Shown: in pieces, positions 46,212 through 55,953 of the stretch
How the letters are laid out: the number at the start of each line of letters is the position of its first letter
Position numbering within the stretch: position 1 is the stretch's first letter
Source: Sphingopyxis sp. MWB1
GTDB lineage: Bacteria; Pseudomonadota; Alphaproteobacteria; Sphingomonadales; Sphingomonadaceae
Length of the DNA stretch: 64,000 bases
Reading direction: 5' to 3'
Assembly: GCF_000763945.1 (NCBI RefSeq)
Contig: NZ_JQFJ01000002.1
Location: 1,612,001-1,676,000, forward strand
Translations under genes and position numbers: made by a program
Notes under the pieces: model-generated
The model's input: only the letters and a program-made list of their open reading frames with translations
Databases searched by the model: none
Told to the model about the DNA's origin: nothing

Positions 46212-47585
46212 CTACGGGCTTTGCTCTGCCGTCTCATCTGCGGCGATGCTCGGGGGTTCTTCAGCCGGAGTCAAAACTCCATTTTCAATCAGCCATTGAG
46301 GATATTTGGCCTGCACGGACGCGATGATGCGATCCACAGCCGCTGCGACCTGTTCGCCTTCCGCCTCCCGGTCGCGTTGAACGATAACGCGGCGTGCCTG
46401 TCCGTCGACCAAGATATGGTCGCGGGGGACGAGATCGCCGACGACAATGCCTTCGATGATCTTGCGGCTGTCATCCTCACGCTGTTCGAGCGTCGCCAAC
46501 CTGCGATTGATCTGCTCTTCATATTGAGCCGCGGCGTTCGTCTGTTGGCGAAGCTGGACAATATTGACCCGGACTTTCCGGTCGAGCTTCTTGCCAGCAA
46601 CAGCGGCAAGCTCCCTGTTGAGGCGCGAGGCGTATTGATCGACGAGCACCACGCCATCGACCGCGACATCCTCTCCCTCCATTCGAACGTTCAGGCTGTC
46701 GACGCGGTCATCCTTGCCAAGCAACTCGCTCAATTCCGATTGCACCGTCGTGCGCGCGCCAATCTCCCGCACGATGCTGTTGAGCGAAAGCCCCAGCGGA
46801 ATCGAAAGGATGCCAAGCGTCGCCAGAATCCCGGCGGCCTGCATCGCGGTATGCTGCGGAGTGAGCGAGGGCCCGAAATGGTTGAGCCGCGCCACAATCG
46901 TCGCCGCAAAGGCAATCGCCAGCGTATTGGTCAAAAAGAGAAGGGCTGCACCCAGTGCAAAATCAAACCGCCCCGTCGCCAGACCAAAGCCGATGGTTGA
47001 GAGCGGCGGCACCAGCGCCGTGGCGATGGCCACGCCGACCATGACGCCCGACAGTTTGCGCATGATCGCATAGACGCCAGCGATACCGCCAACGACCGCT
47101 ACTCCAAGGTCCAGCAATGTCGGCTGGGTTCGCGCGCGGATTTCAGGCGTGACGTCCTTGATCGGCGACAGCCAGATGATGAGCATGCCCACCAGAATGG
47201 CGACCGCCATTCCCGCCGCCATGGTGACGAGGGACCGCTTGATGAGATTGGTTTCCAGCGTGGCCAGTCCAAACCCGACCCCCATGATGGGGCCGAGCAG
47301 CGGGGACACGAGCATGGCGCCGATCACCACGGCCGTGGAGCTTTGCAGCAAGCCCAATGTGGCAATGGCAGCCGAGAGGGTGATCAGAAGCAGGAACTTC
47401 TGATTGAGCCGCGCGTCACGCGCGACGCTTGCCAGAATCAGGGAGTGACTGCCGACATCGTCCTTGTGCAGGCCGGTGTCATCGTCGTCCACTTCGCGGC
47501 CCGGACCTGGCCTGGCGGACCGGCGACCACCGGCGTTGAACGGTGCGTCGCCCAGTCCGGGCACTCCGGGATGATGACCGGCCAT
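46212..47585 (-). CDS. DUF389 family membrane protein
   Basis: This 457-residue protein has a DUF389 core of about 6-7 helices: [89 protein letters not shown] and [24 protein letters not shown] soluble, probably beta-rich C-terminal domain ([30 protein letters not shown]) follows, and the N-terminus is charged. The function is unknown; a role in uptake or signalling has been suggested for the family. It follows etfA by 12 bases. Confidence 0.88.
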   Translation of the reverse strand: MAGHHPGVPGLGDAPFNAGGRRSARPGPGREVDDDDTGLHKDDVGSHSLILASVARDARLNQKFLLLITLSAAIATLGLLQSSTAVVIGAMLVSPLLGPIMGVGFGLATLETNLIKRSLVTMAAGMAVAILVGMLIIWLSPIKDVTPEIRARTQPTLLDLGVAVVGGIAGVYAIMRKLSGVMVGVAIATALVPPLSTIGFGLATGRFDFALGAALLFLTNTLAIAFAATIVARLNHFGPSLTPQHTAMQAAGILATLGILSIPLGLSLNSIVREIGARTTVQSELSELLGKDDRVDSLNVRMEGEDVAVDGVVLVDQYASRLNRELAAVAGKKLDRKVRVNIVQLRQQTNAAAQYEEQINRRLATLEQREDDSRKIIEGIVVGDLVPRDHILVDGQARRVIVQRDREAEGEQVAAAVDRIIASVQAKYPQWLIENGVLTPAEEPPSIAADETAEQSP

Positions 47586-47597
47586 GGCGCGAAAGCG

Positions 47598-48527
47598 TCA
47601 GATCTTACCGGTCAGTTCGGGAACGGCGCTGAACAAGTCAGCGACGAGACCGAAATCTGCGACCTGGAAAATGGGGGCGTCTTCATCCTTGTTGATCGCA
47701 ACGATCGTCTTTGAATCCTTCATCCCTGCAAGATGCTGGATCGCGCCTGAAATGCCGATAGCGAAATAGACTTCGGGAGCGACGATCTTGCCGGTTTGAC
47801 CGACCTGATAATCATTGGGGACATAGCCCGCATCAACCGCCGCACGGCTTGCACCGAGGGCAGCGCCCAACTTGTCGGCGAGGGGGACGATGACTTCTTC
47901 ATATTTCTCGCTCGACCCAAGCGCGCGGCCGCCTGAAACGATCACCTTGGCGCTCGTCAGCTCGGGACGTTCGGACTTGGCGATTTCAGCGCCGACGAAA
48001 GAGGAAATGCCCGCATCGCCGCCGCCCGACACGGCTTCGATCGTGCCCGATCCGCCGGTCACAGCGGCCTTTTCGAAAGCCGTGCCGCGAACGGTCAGCA
48101 CCAACTTCGCATCCGAGCTTTCGACCGTCGCAATGGCGTTGCCGGCATAGATGGGGCGGGTGAAGCTTTTCTCGCCTTCGACCGAGAGAATGTCCGAAAT
48201 TTGCATCACGTCGAGCAGGGCCGCGACGCGCGGCGCGATATTCTTGCCCGTCGTCGTTGCAGGGGACACAAATGCATCGTGGCTGCCCATCAGATCGGCG
48301 ATCAGCGGCGCAACATTTTCGGGCAGAGCATGACCGAAAGCAGCATTGTCCGCGACATGCACCTTTTGCACGCCAGCGATTTCAGCGGCCGCCTTGGCAA
48401 CGCCATCGACGCCCTCACCCGCGACGAGAAGATGAACTTCGCCCAGTTTCGACGCAGCGGTCACCGCCGCGAGCGTAGCATCCTTGACCGACGAACCGTC
48501 ATGTTCGACCCAAACCAGAGTTTTCAT
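47598..48527 (-). CDS. etfA: Electron transfer flavoprotein, alpha subunit
   Basis: EtfA, with EtfB, carries electrons from acyl-CoA and related dehydrogenases to the membrane ETF-quinone oxidoreductase. The 309-residue protein has [26 protein letters not shown] at the start, and the FAD-binding region [75 protein letters not shown]. Length and motifs are normal. It is 28 bases after etfB. Confidence 0.97.
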   Translation of the reverse strand: MKTLVWVEHDGSSVKDATLAAVTAASKLGEVHLLVAGEGVDGVAKAAAEIAGVQKVHVADNAAFGHALPENVAPLIADLMGSHDAFVSPATTTGKNIAPRVAALLDVMQISDILSVEGEKSFTRPIYAGNAIATVESSDAKLVLTVRGTAFEKAAVTGGSGTIEAVSGGGDAGISSFVGAEIAKSERPELTSAKVIVSGGRALGSSEKYEEVIVPLADKLGAALGASRAAVDAGYVPNDYQVGQTGKIVAPEVYFAIGISGAIQHLAGMKDSKTIVAINKDEDAPIFQVADFGLVADLFSAVPELTGKI

Positions 48528-48555
48528 GATCCTGTTTCCTTTACTTCGTCGGGGC

Positions 48556-49305
48556 TCAGCTATGAACGCCCAGGGCCTTCAGCTTGGCGACCAGCTCATC
48601 CACGTCAGCGACCTTGATACCGGCCTGACGCACAGGCGGTTCGGACACTTTGACGGTCTTGATGCGCGGGCTCGTGTCGACGCCATAATCGGCGGGCGAC
48701 TTGGTATCGAGCGGCTTTGACTTGGCCTTCATGATATTCGGCAGCGACGCATAGCGCGGCTCGTTCAAGCGAAGATCAGTCGTGACAATGGCAGGAAGCT
48801 TGAGCTTCACCGTTTCCAGACCGCCATCAACCTCGCGGGTGACGCTGACCTGATCGCCTTCGACTTCGACCTTGCTCGCAAAGGTGCCCTGCGCCCAGCC
48901 GGTGAGCGCGGCGAGCATCTGGCCCGTCTGATTATTGTCGCCGTCGATCGCCTGCTTACCCAAAATCACCAGATTCGGCGTTTCGGCATCGGCAATCGCT
49001 TTCAGTATCTTCGCTACCGCCAGCGGTTCGACTTCATCGTCGGTCTGGACGAGGATCGCGCGGTCGGCGCCCATGGCAAGCGCGGTACGCAGCGTTTCCT
49101 GCGCCTTTGCCGGACCGATGGAGACAGCGACAATCTCGGTCGCGACGCCCTTTTCCTTCAAACGGATCGCTTCTTCGACCGCAATCTCGTCAAAAGGGTT
49201 CATCGACATTTTGACGTTCGCCAGATCGACGCCGCTGCCGTCGGCCTTGACCCGCGGCTTCACATTATAATCGAGCACCCGCTTTACGGGGACGAGGATT
49301 TTCAT
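48556..49305 (-). CDS. etfB: Electron transfer flavoprotein, beta subunit
   Basis: EtfB binds AMP and pairs with EtfA. The 249-residue protein begins [20 protein letters not shown] and has [23 protein letters not shown], the AMP-binding [24 protein letters not shown] and the recognition loop [24 protein letters not shown]. The etf leader has a long palindrome upstream (49348-49369), so this operon is probably regulated. Confidence 0.97.
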   Translation of the reverse strand: MKILVPVKRVLDYNVKPRVKADGSGVDLANVKMSMNPFDEIAVEEAIRLKEKGVATEIVAVSIGPAKAQETLRTALAMGADRAILVQTDDEVEPLAVAKILKAIADAETPNLVILGKQAIDGDNNQTGQMLAALTGWAQGTFASKVEVEGDQVSVTREVDGGLETVKLKLPAIVTTDLRLNEPRYASLPNIMKAKSKPLDTKSPADYGVDTSPRIKTVKVSEPPVRQAGIKVADVDELVAKLKALGVHS

Positions 49306-49347
49306 GGGCTCAAAGCTCCTCTCAATAAATTGTGCGTCGCGTCATAA

Positions 49348-49369
49348 TTGGCGTTTACGTAAACGTCAA
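49348..49369. promoter_or_regulatory. 22-bp near-perfect palindrome in the etfBA leader
   Basis: The core CGTTTACGTAAACG (49352-49365) is a perfect 14-base palindrome. It extends to 22 bases with one mismatched pair (TTGG at one end, GTCAA at the other). It sits 43 bases upstream of the etfB ATG. TTTACGTAAA-type sites are known for regulators of fatty-acid or branched-chain amino-acid oxidation in proteobacteria (LiuR/PsrA-like), which fits etf. The regulator is not in this window, unless it is the TetR gene near 60 kb. Confidence 0.65.
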
Positions 49370-49370
49370 G

Positions 49371-49399
49371 CACACCTCCTCCACCCTGGAGGAGGTGTG
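49371..49399 (-). terminator. 12-bp hairpin downstream of sucC
   Basis: CACACCTCCTCC (49371-49382) pairs perfectly with GGAGGAGGTGTG (49388-49399) around a 5-base loop, 15 bases past the sucC stop. No clear T-run follows on the minus strand (CTTGACGTTTA), so it may be a Rho-linked or processing stem rather than a classical terminator. It abuts the etf palindrome. Confidence 0.6.
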
Positions 49400-49414
49400 T
49401 GGGGCCTTCTACGA

Positions 49415-50623
49415 TCAGGCGGCCTTTGCCACTTCGGCAACAATCTTCTTGGCGGCGTCGCCCAGATCATTGGCGGCAACGATGGGCAGCCCTGACCCCG
49501 CAAGAATTTCCTTGCCCTGTTCGACATTGGTGCCTTCGAGGCGGACGACGAGCGGAACCGACAGATTCACTTCCTTCGCCGCCGCGACAATGCCGTCAGC
49601 GATGATGTCGCACTTCATGATGCCGCCGAAAATATTGACGAGAATGCCTTCGACCGCGGGGTCCTTGAGGATGATCTTGAACGCTGCGGTGACCTTTTCC
49701 TTGCTGGCGCCGCCACCCACGTCGAGGAAGTTGGCGGGGAAAGCGCCATTGAGCTTGATGATGTCCATCGTCGCCATGGCAAGGCCCGCGCCATTGACCA
49801 TGCAGCCGATGTTGCCGTCGAGCTTGATATAGGCAAGGTCATATTCCGACGCTTCGACCTCGGCCGGATCTTCTTCGGTCAGGTCTCGGAGCTCAGCGAT
49901 ATCGGGATGGCGGAACATGGCATTGCCATCAAAGCCCAGCTTGGCATCGAGCACCAGCAGTTCATCGCCATTGGCGCCTTCGCAGACCGCGAGCGGGTTG
50001 ATTTCAATCTGCTCGGCGTCGGTCGCAAGGAAAGCCCTGTAGAGACCGGCGAGCGTTTTCGCTGCCTGCTTCGCCAGATCGCCTTCCAGCTCCAGCGCGG
50101 CGGCAACGCTGCGACCATGATGCGGCATCAGCCCGGTTGCGGGGTCGATGACGATGGTGTGGATCTTGTCGGGCGTATTGTGCGCGACGGTTTCAATGTC
50201 CATCCCGCCTTCGGTCGAGGCGACAACCGAGATACGGCTGGTCGCGCGATCGACGAGGAGCGCCAGATAATATTCCTTTTTAATGTCGGCGCCGTCGGTG
50301 ATGTAGAGGCGGTTGACCTGCTTGCCGGCTTCGCCCGTCTGGATGGTGACAAGCGTGTTGCCGAGCATGTCCTTGGCATGCGCTTCGACTTCCTCGATGC
50401 TTTTGGCGAGGCGAACGCCGCCCTTGGCATCGGGGCCAAGCTCCTTGAACTTGCCCTTGCCGCGGCCGCCGGCATGTATCTGCGATTTCACGACATAAAG
50501 CGGCCCGGGAAGCTGCTTTGCGGCAGCAACCGCCTCTTCAACGCTCATCGCGGCAATCCCCTTGGGGACAGCAACGCCAAATTTCGCGAGCAATTCTTTC
50601 GCCTGATATTCGTGAATGTTCAT
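49415..50623 (-). CDS. sucC: Succinyl-CoA synthetase, beta subunit
   Basis: SucC carries the ATP-grasp and nucleotide site of succinyl-CoA ligase in the TCA cycle. The 402-residue protein shows [22 protein letters not shown], the ATP-grasp core ([17 protein letters not shown]), EINPLAVCE and the C-terminal [34 protein letters not shown] and [17 protein letters not shown]. Length is normal. The alpha subunit gene sucD, usually next to it, is not in the adjacent space; etfB follows instead. Confidence 0.97.
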   Translation of the reverse strand: MNIHEYQAKELLAKFGVAVPKGIAAMSVEEAVAAAKQLPGPLYVVKSQIHAGGRGKGKFKELGPDAKGGVRLAKSIEEVEAHAKDMLGNTLVTIQTGEAGKQVNRLYITDGADIKKEYYLALLVDRATSRISVVASTEGGMDIETVAHNTPDKIHTIVIDPATGLMPHHGRSVAAALELEGDLAKQAAKTLAGLYRAFLATDAEQIEINPLAVCEGANGDELLVLDAKLGFDGNAMFRHPDIAELRDLTEEDPAEVEASEYDLAYIKLDGNIGCMVNGAGLAMATMDIIKLNGAFPANFLDVGGGASKEKVTAAFKIILKDPAVEGILVNIFGGIMKCDIIADGIVAAAKEVNLSVPLVVRLEGTNVEQGKEILAGSGLPIVAANDLGDAAKKIVAEVAKAA

Positions 50624-50780
50624 GGGATCTGCCGGGCCTTTCGAGTCTGGGGCGGTGACAATTGGCGCCGCCTAAGCACAAGTTTCGCGGCAAGGCTACC
50701 CCCACCGCGCCCGCTTTATCCTGTGAAGCCCCCGAAATCGGTGCAATTCAGCCTGACACAGCAGCGCTAGTGCGCGCGAC

Positions 50781-51098
50781 CTAACGCACAGAGCAAATGG
50801 CGCCCGAACTGACCGTGACCGCCAATATCTCCGGGTCCTTGAGCGCGCGCACCTTGTGCAGGAAGCGGTCGAACGACAGTTCATCGACCCGCTTTTCCTT
50901 CAGGCTGGCAAGCGAGTCGAGACGGCGCAATTGCACCAGCGACAGGCGGTCGATCATTCGTTCGGCCATGCAGGCCGCGATCGTCTTGGAAAGGCCAGCA
51001 TTTACCAGCCCGTTGCGCAGGCGCGTTTCCGGGGTGGCGCAGGCCGCCAGCATCAGGCTGAGGCCGAGAGGGGCCGCGAACCATTTCATCGCCGTCAT
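50781..51098 (-). CDS. Small lipoprotein of unknown function
   Basis: This 105-residue protein has a lipoprotein signal ending in LMLAAC (Cys at residue 20). The mature part is rich in Leu, Arg and Lys (GLSKTIAACMAERMIDRLSLVQLRRLDSLASLKEKRVDELSFDRFLHKVRALKDPEILAVT), so probably helical, with two more Cys. I do not recognise the family. The start is taken from the ATGA overlap with the beta-lactamase-like gene upstream; an inner ATG at 51089 is possible. The gene may work with its co-translated neighbour. Confidence 0.6.
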   Translation of the reverse strand: MTAMKWFAAPLGLSLMLAACATPETRLRNGLVNAGLSKTIAACMAERMIDRLSLVQLRRLDSLASLKEKRVDELSFDRFLHKVRALKDPEILAVTVSSGAICSVR

Positions 51099-52222
51099 CG
51101 CCCGTGAAACTCCGCAACGGCGCCCGACACCGCCTGCATCAGCGACATGCGCTCAGGCACCGACGCGGTGGTGTTACCAAGAAGGACGACAATTGCATAT
51201 CGGGTTCCGTCGGGCGCCGTCGCAATGCCGATATCATTATAGCCCGCCGTCATGCCCTGAAAATTCTGGCCCGTTCCAGTTTTGTGGCCAAATTTCCAGC
51301 CCGGCGGCAGCCCCGCCTTCAACCGCTGCGGCCCGCTGCGCGTGCGGCTCATCACATCGAGCAGATAGGATGTCGATTCGGCGGACAGCAACTCCCCGCG
51401 CGCGAGCCGCGTCAACGCCGCGGCAATGGCTGCGGGCGAGGCCCCATCGACTGGATCGGCAAGATAACGCTCCATCGCTTCGGCGCGGGTCGATTGCGGC
51501 AGCGCCGCCCGCGCCTGTTCAAAAGCACGCCCCACCGAATAGGCCTGCCGCCAACTCAGTCCCGCCGTCCCGCTTTGCAGCAGACGCTCGCCGGGGCCGA
51601 AACGAATGGCGCCCAGGTCGTTTTTCCGAATAAAGCTGCGTACGGTATCGGGGCCGCCGATGGTCCAGAGCAGCTTGTCATTCGCCGTATTGTCACTGCG
51701 GGTAATAGCGGTTTCGATCAGTTCGCGGACCGTCATCGTTACCGAGCCTTCGGCGCGGACCCGTGCGGCAAGCGGCTGATAAAAAAGCGTCAGGTCATCG
51801 GGACCGATGCGCACCGACCGGTCGAAGCTCAAGCGCCCCTGATCAATCGCGTCAAGCGCCGCCAAGGCAACCCAAAGCTTTGACACACTTTGCTGGGGAA
51901 AGAGATCGTCGCCGCGCTGCGCCAGCGCCCATTCGCCATCAATACGCTGGACCGCAACGCCGGTTTTCCCGGGGAAGGTGCGCCAAAGCTGAAACAGCCG
52001 ATCCTCCAGCCCGGGCGGCGGACGGTGAAAACCGGGATCGACAGGCGCCTGCGCCGCACGTGCGGGGGAGATACCTGCGCGCGCGATGGCGGGAGGAGCA
52101 TTCACTCCGGCGCGCGCGCCCTCGCGTGGCGTCGGCACCACGCCGCTGCCTACGCAGCCAGTCAGGAGCACCGCGCTGGCGATTGCCGCTACGAGCGGCT
52201 TCATCCTGCTTGCAAATCGCAT
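51095..52222 (-). CDS. Class A beta-lactamase-like serine hydrolase, lipoprotein, atypical
   Basis: This 375-residue protein of the PF13354 family has a lipoprotein signal (LLTGC, Cys at 23) and a Pro/Ala/Gly-rich linker to about residue 70. The three serine-hydrolase motifs are SVSK (Ser112, Lys115), SDN (176-178) and KTG (314-316). In true class A enzymes a Glu-x-x-x-Asn pair on the omega loop (Glu166, Asn170) activates water; between SDN and KTG I find no ExxxN. The gap between these motifs is about 34 residues longer than in TEM. It may be a peptidoglycan-binding or acyl-transfer protein rather than a true beta-lactamase. GGGGGG precedes the ATG at 52222. Confidence 0.75.
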   Translation of the reverse strand: MRFASRMKPLVAAIASAVLLTGCVGSGVVPTPREGARAGVNAPPAIARAGISPARAAQAPVDPGFHRPPPGLEDRLFQLWRTFPGKTGVAVQRIDGEWALAQRGDDLFPQQSVSKLWVALAALDAIDQGRLSFDRSVRIGPDDLTLFYQPLAARVRAEGSVTMTVRELIETAITRSDNTANDKLLWTIGGPDTVRSFIRKNDLGAIRFGPGERLLQSGTAGLSWRQAYSVGRAFEQARAALPQSTRAEAMERYLADPVDGASPAAIAAALTRLARGELLSAESTSYLLDVMSRTRSGPQRLKAGLPPGWKFGHKTGTGQNFQGMTAGYNDIGIATAPDGTRYAIVVLLGNTTASVPERMSLMQAVSGAVAEFHGR

Positions 52223-52380
52223 TTGCCCCCCGCTGGTTGATGTGCTTCTCGTCCTCACCTGCATGGCCGGGACCGGCGGCGCCAGTCCTTTGCGATGAAT
52301 GATTCCCCGCATGCGATCAGCGGCGGAACCGCCTGCCATCCAAAATCCGGGGCGCGCCCTGTCGGCTGCCCCTGGCCGGG

Positions 52381-52488
52381 TCACAAAACCCCGGCGAGCG
52401 CCGGCTGCTGAAAGAGAACAAGCAAGCCGCCGACGATAAAGCCGCCGAGCATCACGGGAAACCAATCGGAACGGAGCAAGGACATCAT
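52381..52488 (-). CDS. Possible 35-residue membrane microprotein
   Basis: This short frame encodes MMSLLRSDWFPVMLGGFIVG then GLLVLFQQPALAGVL, a single hydrophobic helix with a charged N-terminus, typical of membrane microproteins. It starts about 110 bases before the beta-lactamase-like gene ends its own upstream region and shares its strand. The only ribosome-like sequence (AAGG) is 11 or more bases from the ATG. Real expression is uncertain. Confidence 0.4.
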   Translation of the reverse strand: MMSLLRSDWFPVMLGGFIVGGLLVLFQQPALAGVL

Positions 52489-52732
52489 AGGGGGAGAGCC
52501 TTATTCATTATCAATTTTCAGGTTCGCGGGCGTCACTCCGCTGCCCGCGCCTGCCTTCTGGCAGAGCTGTCGTGCAGCGATACGTGCCTTTTACCGAACC
52601 AGGATTACCAGGTCGTGAACCGCGCCCTTAGCCGCCGTTCAGGCAGGCAGATGGGATCGGTCCGTCTTGATCGCAAGACACCACCACGCAAGATTTGCTA
52701 TGGACGGCCCGTCTTGCCCTTTAGCAGATCCT

Positions 52733-53944
52733 TCAGCTGAGCGCGGCGCAAGCCTGCTGAATCCGCACGCATGCCTCCTTGAGCACCGCTTCGGACGTAG
52801 CATAGGAGACACGGAAAGCCGGCGACAGGCCAAAAGCCGCACCATGTACCGCCGCAACGCGCGCGGAATCGAGGAAATAGTCGATCAGTGCGGCATCGCT
52901 GTCGATCACCACGCCCGCAGGCGTTGTCTTGCCCATGCAGCCGCTAGCATCGGGATAGACGTAAAAGGCGCCATCAGGGACCGGACAGCTGAGGCCAGGG
53001 GCGTCGTTGAGCATCGCCACGACCATATCGCGCCGCTTGCGAAACGCCGCATTGCGTTCGTCGAGAAACTGCTGCGGCCCGCCCAGCGCCGCCGCCGCCG
53101 CCGCCTGCGCAATCGAGCAGGGGTTCGACGTCGATTGCGACTGCAACTTGCCCATCGCCTTGATCAGCCAGGCCGGACCGCCCGCATAGCCGATCCGCCA
53201 GCCGGTCATCGCATAGGCCTTGGAACAGCCATTAACCGTCAGGATGCGGTCAATCAGATCGGGGCAGCGCTGCGCCAATGTCGAAAATGCAAAATCGGCA
53301 TACCAGATATGCTCATACATATCATCGCACATGACCATGACATGCGGGTGCCGCCGAATGACCTCGCCCAGCGCGTCCATCTCTTCGGGCGAATAGGCCG
53401 CGCCCGAGGGATTGGAAGGCGAGTTGAACATCACCCAGCGTGTTTTCGGCGTGATCGCAGCGTCAAGCTGTTCGGGCGTAATCTTGTAATGCTGGTCGGC
53501 CGAGGCCTCGATGATCACCGGCTTGCCGCCGCAAAAAGCGACAATGTCGGGATAGCTCACCCAATAAGGAGCGGGGATGATCACCTCGTCGCCGGCATCG
53601 ACCGTCGCGACAAGCGCGTTGAACAAGGTGTGCTTCCCGCCGACATTGACGCTGATCTGGTCAAGCCCGAAATCCAGCCCATTGTCCCGGCGGAATTTGC
53701 CCCGGATCGCTTCTTTCAGCGCGACCGTTCCATCGACCAGCGTATATTTGGTCTGCCCCGCACGAATCGCTTCAATTGCCGCTTCCTTCACGAAATCGGG
53801 CGTGTCGAAATCGGGCTCCCCTGCGCTCAGTCCGATAACATCGACGCCATCGGCCTTCAGCTTGGCAACGCGGGCGGTCATCGCCAACGTGGCGGAGGGC
53901 TGGATACGCCCAAGGGCAGCGGAGATATGCGGCTGAAGCGACAT
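52733..53944 (-). CDS. Aspartate aminotransferase (class I PLP, type Ib)
   Basis: This 403-residue PLP enzyme transfers amino groups between aspartate and 2-oxoglutarate or aromatic oxo-acids. Signatures are VIGLSAGEPDFDTPDFVKEAAI, TKYTLVDGTVALKEAIRGKF, VMFNSPSNPSGAAYSPEEM and the PLP lysine in TVNGCSKAYAMTGWRIGYAGG. These match the alphaproteobacterial type Ib enzyme AatA/AspC. The start at 53944 gives the usual MSLQPHISAALGRIQPSATLAM beginning. The gap above it to the microprotein has no other gene. Confidence 0.93.
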   Translation of the reverse strand: MSLQPHISAALGRIQPSATLAMTARVAKLKADGVDVIGLSAGEPDFDTPDFVKEAAIEAIRAGQTKYTLVDGTVALKEAIRGKFRRDNGLDFGLDQISVNVGGKHTLFNALVATVDAGDEVIIPAPYWVSYPDIVAFCGGKPVIIEASADQHYKITPEQLDAAITPKTRWVMFNSPSNPSGAAYSPEEMDALGEVIRRHPHVMVMCDDMYEHIWYADFAFSTLAQRCPDLIDRILTVNGCSKAYAMTGWRIGYAGGPAWLIKAMGKLQSQSTSNPCSIAQAAAAAALGGPQQFLDERNAAFRKRRDMVVAMLNDAPGLSCPVPDGAFYVYPDASGCMGKTTPAGVVIDSDAALIDYFLDSARVAAVHGAAFGLSPAFRVSYATSEAVLKEACVRIQQACAALS

Positions 53945-54049
53945 GAACAGGCTCTTCCTAGCTAGGCAGGCAGACAAAGATTGACAGAAAGTTGCGCGGA
54001 CGCTGCGCGTAAAGCCTCCTTTGGCAAATCGCAAGCGTCGCTGTGGGTT

Positions 54050-55900
54050 TTAGCTATGCAAAACCGGCGATACACCCATGATAGGCTCGGCCATCACATC
54101 CAGCCGGGCCGGAACAAGTCCCCGCAGGGAGTTTCCAATAAAAAATCCCTGCTCCAGATCGCTCAGGCGCAAGTGCGATTCCACCGCCCGTCCTTTTTCG
54201 ATCAGTTCCTGTCGCAACACGCCGGGAAGCAGGCCCAGCGACAAGGGCGGAGTTAAAAGCATCCCATCGCGCTCGACGAAAATATTGCTCCAGCTCCCCT
54301 CGGTCACGAATCCGGGTTCGTCGACAAAGATGACTTCCACCGCGCCGCTTTGCCGCCGCAGTTCATCATAGGCTTCGCGCTGACTGGTTTTGTGCGACAG
54401 ACGATAGTCGCCGGGACGCAGCGGCGCGGCACAATATGCTACGCGAACCGGAAGCTCAGCAAGCCGCGGCACCGGCGTCACTTCAATCGCGAGCGCCCCC
54501 GACGGCCCCAGACGCATCCTTATACGCGCCGCGTGACGCAGCCGAAACGTTGCCGATTGCAGGCTATTGCGCGCGCCATGCCGGTCAAAGGAAAACCCAA
54601 AGCTTTGCGCACTTGCTTTCATGCGTGCCAGATGCGCTTCCAGCCGTTGAATCCCGTCGACAGGATCGAAATGCATCGTTTCCAGAAGGTCGAAGCTTTC
54701 GCCCGCTGCGTTCACAAATTCCCCCTTGGCCAGACATTCGCGCCATTCATCGCCGGGCACGCTGTCGGCCACAATTCCGGACCCCAGCCCCAGCGTGGCG
54801 CAAGACACCCCTTGGTGCAACCCGCTAGACGGCGGAAAGACCAAGGTGCGGATGGCGACATTGAACGCCGCTTCACCCGTCGGTTCGATAAAGCCGATCG
54901 ACCCGGTGTAAACTCCCCGCGCCCCCTCCTCCAGCTCGTCGATAATCTCCATGGCGCGAATCTTGGGCGCGCCCGTGATCGAGCCACAGGGAAAAGCCCC
55001 CGCCAGCACATCCACCGCGCCCGCGCCTTCGGGCAGGCGCGCGGTGACATCGGATACAAGCTGGTGAATGGTCGGATAGGTTTCGACCCGGAATAATTCG
55101 GGAACCGCAACCGTCCCCGGCTCGGCCACGCGCGACAGATCGTTACGCAACAGATCGACGATCATCAGATTTTCCGCGCGCTGCTTGGGGTCCTCGGCCA
55201 ACTCCCGCGCGGCGCGGCGATCCGCTTCGGCTTCGGCCTGCCGCGCCGCCGTCCCCTTCATGGGACGCGCCAACACCGCGCCGCCGCGCACCGAAAAGAA
55301 AAGTTCGGGCGACAGCGAGGCAATCGCCTGCTCCCCCGTCCAGATAAAGCCGCCATAGCCCGCCTTTGCCGTGCGCCGCAGCCGTGCATAGACCGCAAGG
55401 GGGCTGCCCGCAAAAGGCACATCGGCACGAAAGGTCAGATTCGCCTGATAAATATCGCCTGCATGGATATATTCGCGAACGCGCGAGACGCTGGTTTCAT
55501 ATTGGTTACGCGTGATGCGGGGATGAACTTTCCCTAACCAGGCGCTGTCGGGGTCAGGCAATTTTTCAGCCACGCCACCGGGAGCAATTCTCTCCATATG
55601 TTCGAATAGGCCGAACCAGGCCAGAAGCCCTTCGATGGGCTTGTCGGCGCTGTCCCTCTGCTGGGCAATCAGCGCCTCTCCCGCTTCATAGGCCATATAG
55701 CCGGCGACATGCAGCCCGCGCGCTGCCGCGCCGCGCAGTGTCTCCAGCAATGCGGCTATCTGCGTGCGATCATGGGCAACGAGAATATCGACAGGCGCGC
55801 TGAAAAAACGGCATGGCTTGCCGCCCTCACTGCGCTCATCCTCGAGCAACACAAAGGGCGGCGCGTCCGTTCCTAACGATGAAAGGCCGTCATCCGGCAT
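54050..55900 (-). CDS. Fused aminodeoxychorismate synthase / 4-amino-4-deoxychorismate lyase
   Basis: This 616-residue bifunctional enzyme makes p-aminobenzoate for folate. Residues 1 to about 375 are the PabB synthase (chorismate-binding) domain, with DIYQANLTFRADVPF, YGGFIWTGEQAIASLSPELFFSV, MKGTA, AENLMIVDLLRNDLSRVAEPG, PCGSITGAPKIRAMEIIDELE and YTGSIG. Residues about 400-616 are the PabC lyase (PLP, class IV) domain, including LSHKTSQREAYDEL (PLP lysine), VTEGSWSNIFVERDGMLLTPP and SLGLLPGVLRQELI. This PabB-PabC fusion is a known form; the glutaminase PabA would be elsewhere. Confidence 0.95.
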   Translation of the reverse strand: MPDDGLSSLGTDAPPFVLLEDERSEGGKPCRFFSAPVDILVAHDRTQIAALLETLRGAAARGLHVAGYMAYEAGEALIAQQRDSADKPIEGLLAWFGLFEHMERIAPGGVAEKLPDPDSAWLGKVHPRITRNQYETSVSRVREYIHAGDIYQANLTFRADVPFAGSPLAVYARLRRTAKAGYGGFIWTGEQAIASLSPELFFSVRGGAVLARPMKGTAARQAEAEADRRAARELAEDPKQRAENLMIVDLLRNDLSRVAEPGTVAVPELFRVETYPTIHQLVSDVTARLPEGAGAVDVLAGAFPCGSITGAPKIRAMEIIDELEEGARGVYTGSIGFIEPTGEAAFNVAIRTLVFPPSSGLHQGVSCATLGLGSGIVADSVPGDEWRECLAKGEFVNAAGESFDLLETMHFDPVDGIQRLEAHLARMKASAQSFGFSFDRHGARNSLQSATFRLRHAARIRMRLGPSGALAIEVTPVPRLAELPVRVAYCAAPLRPGDYRLSHKTSQREAYDELRRQSGAVEVIFVDEPGFVTEGSWSNIFVERDGMLLTPPLSLGLLPGVLRQELIEKGRAVESHLRLSDLEQGFFIGNSLRGLVPARLDVMAEPIMGVSPVLHS

Positions 55901-55953
55901 CGCGCCTCAAACCATCAACCGAAATGGGGAGGATAAAGGCGGCGGCCCGACAT

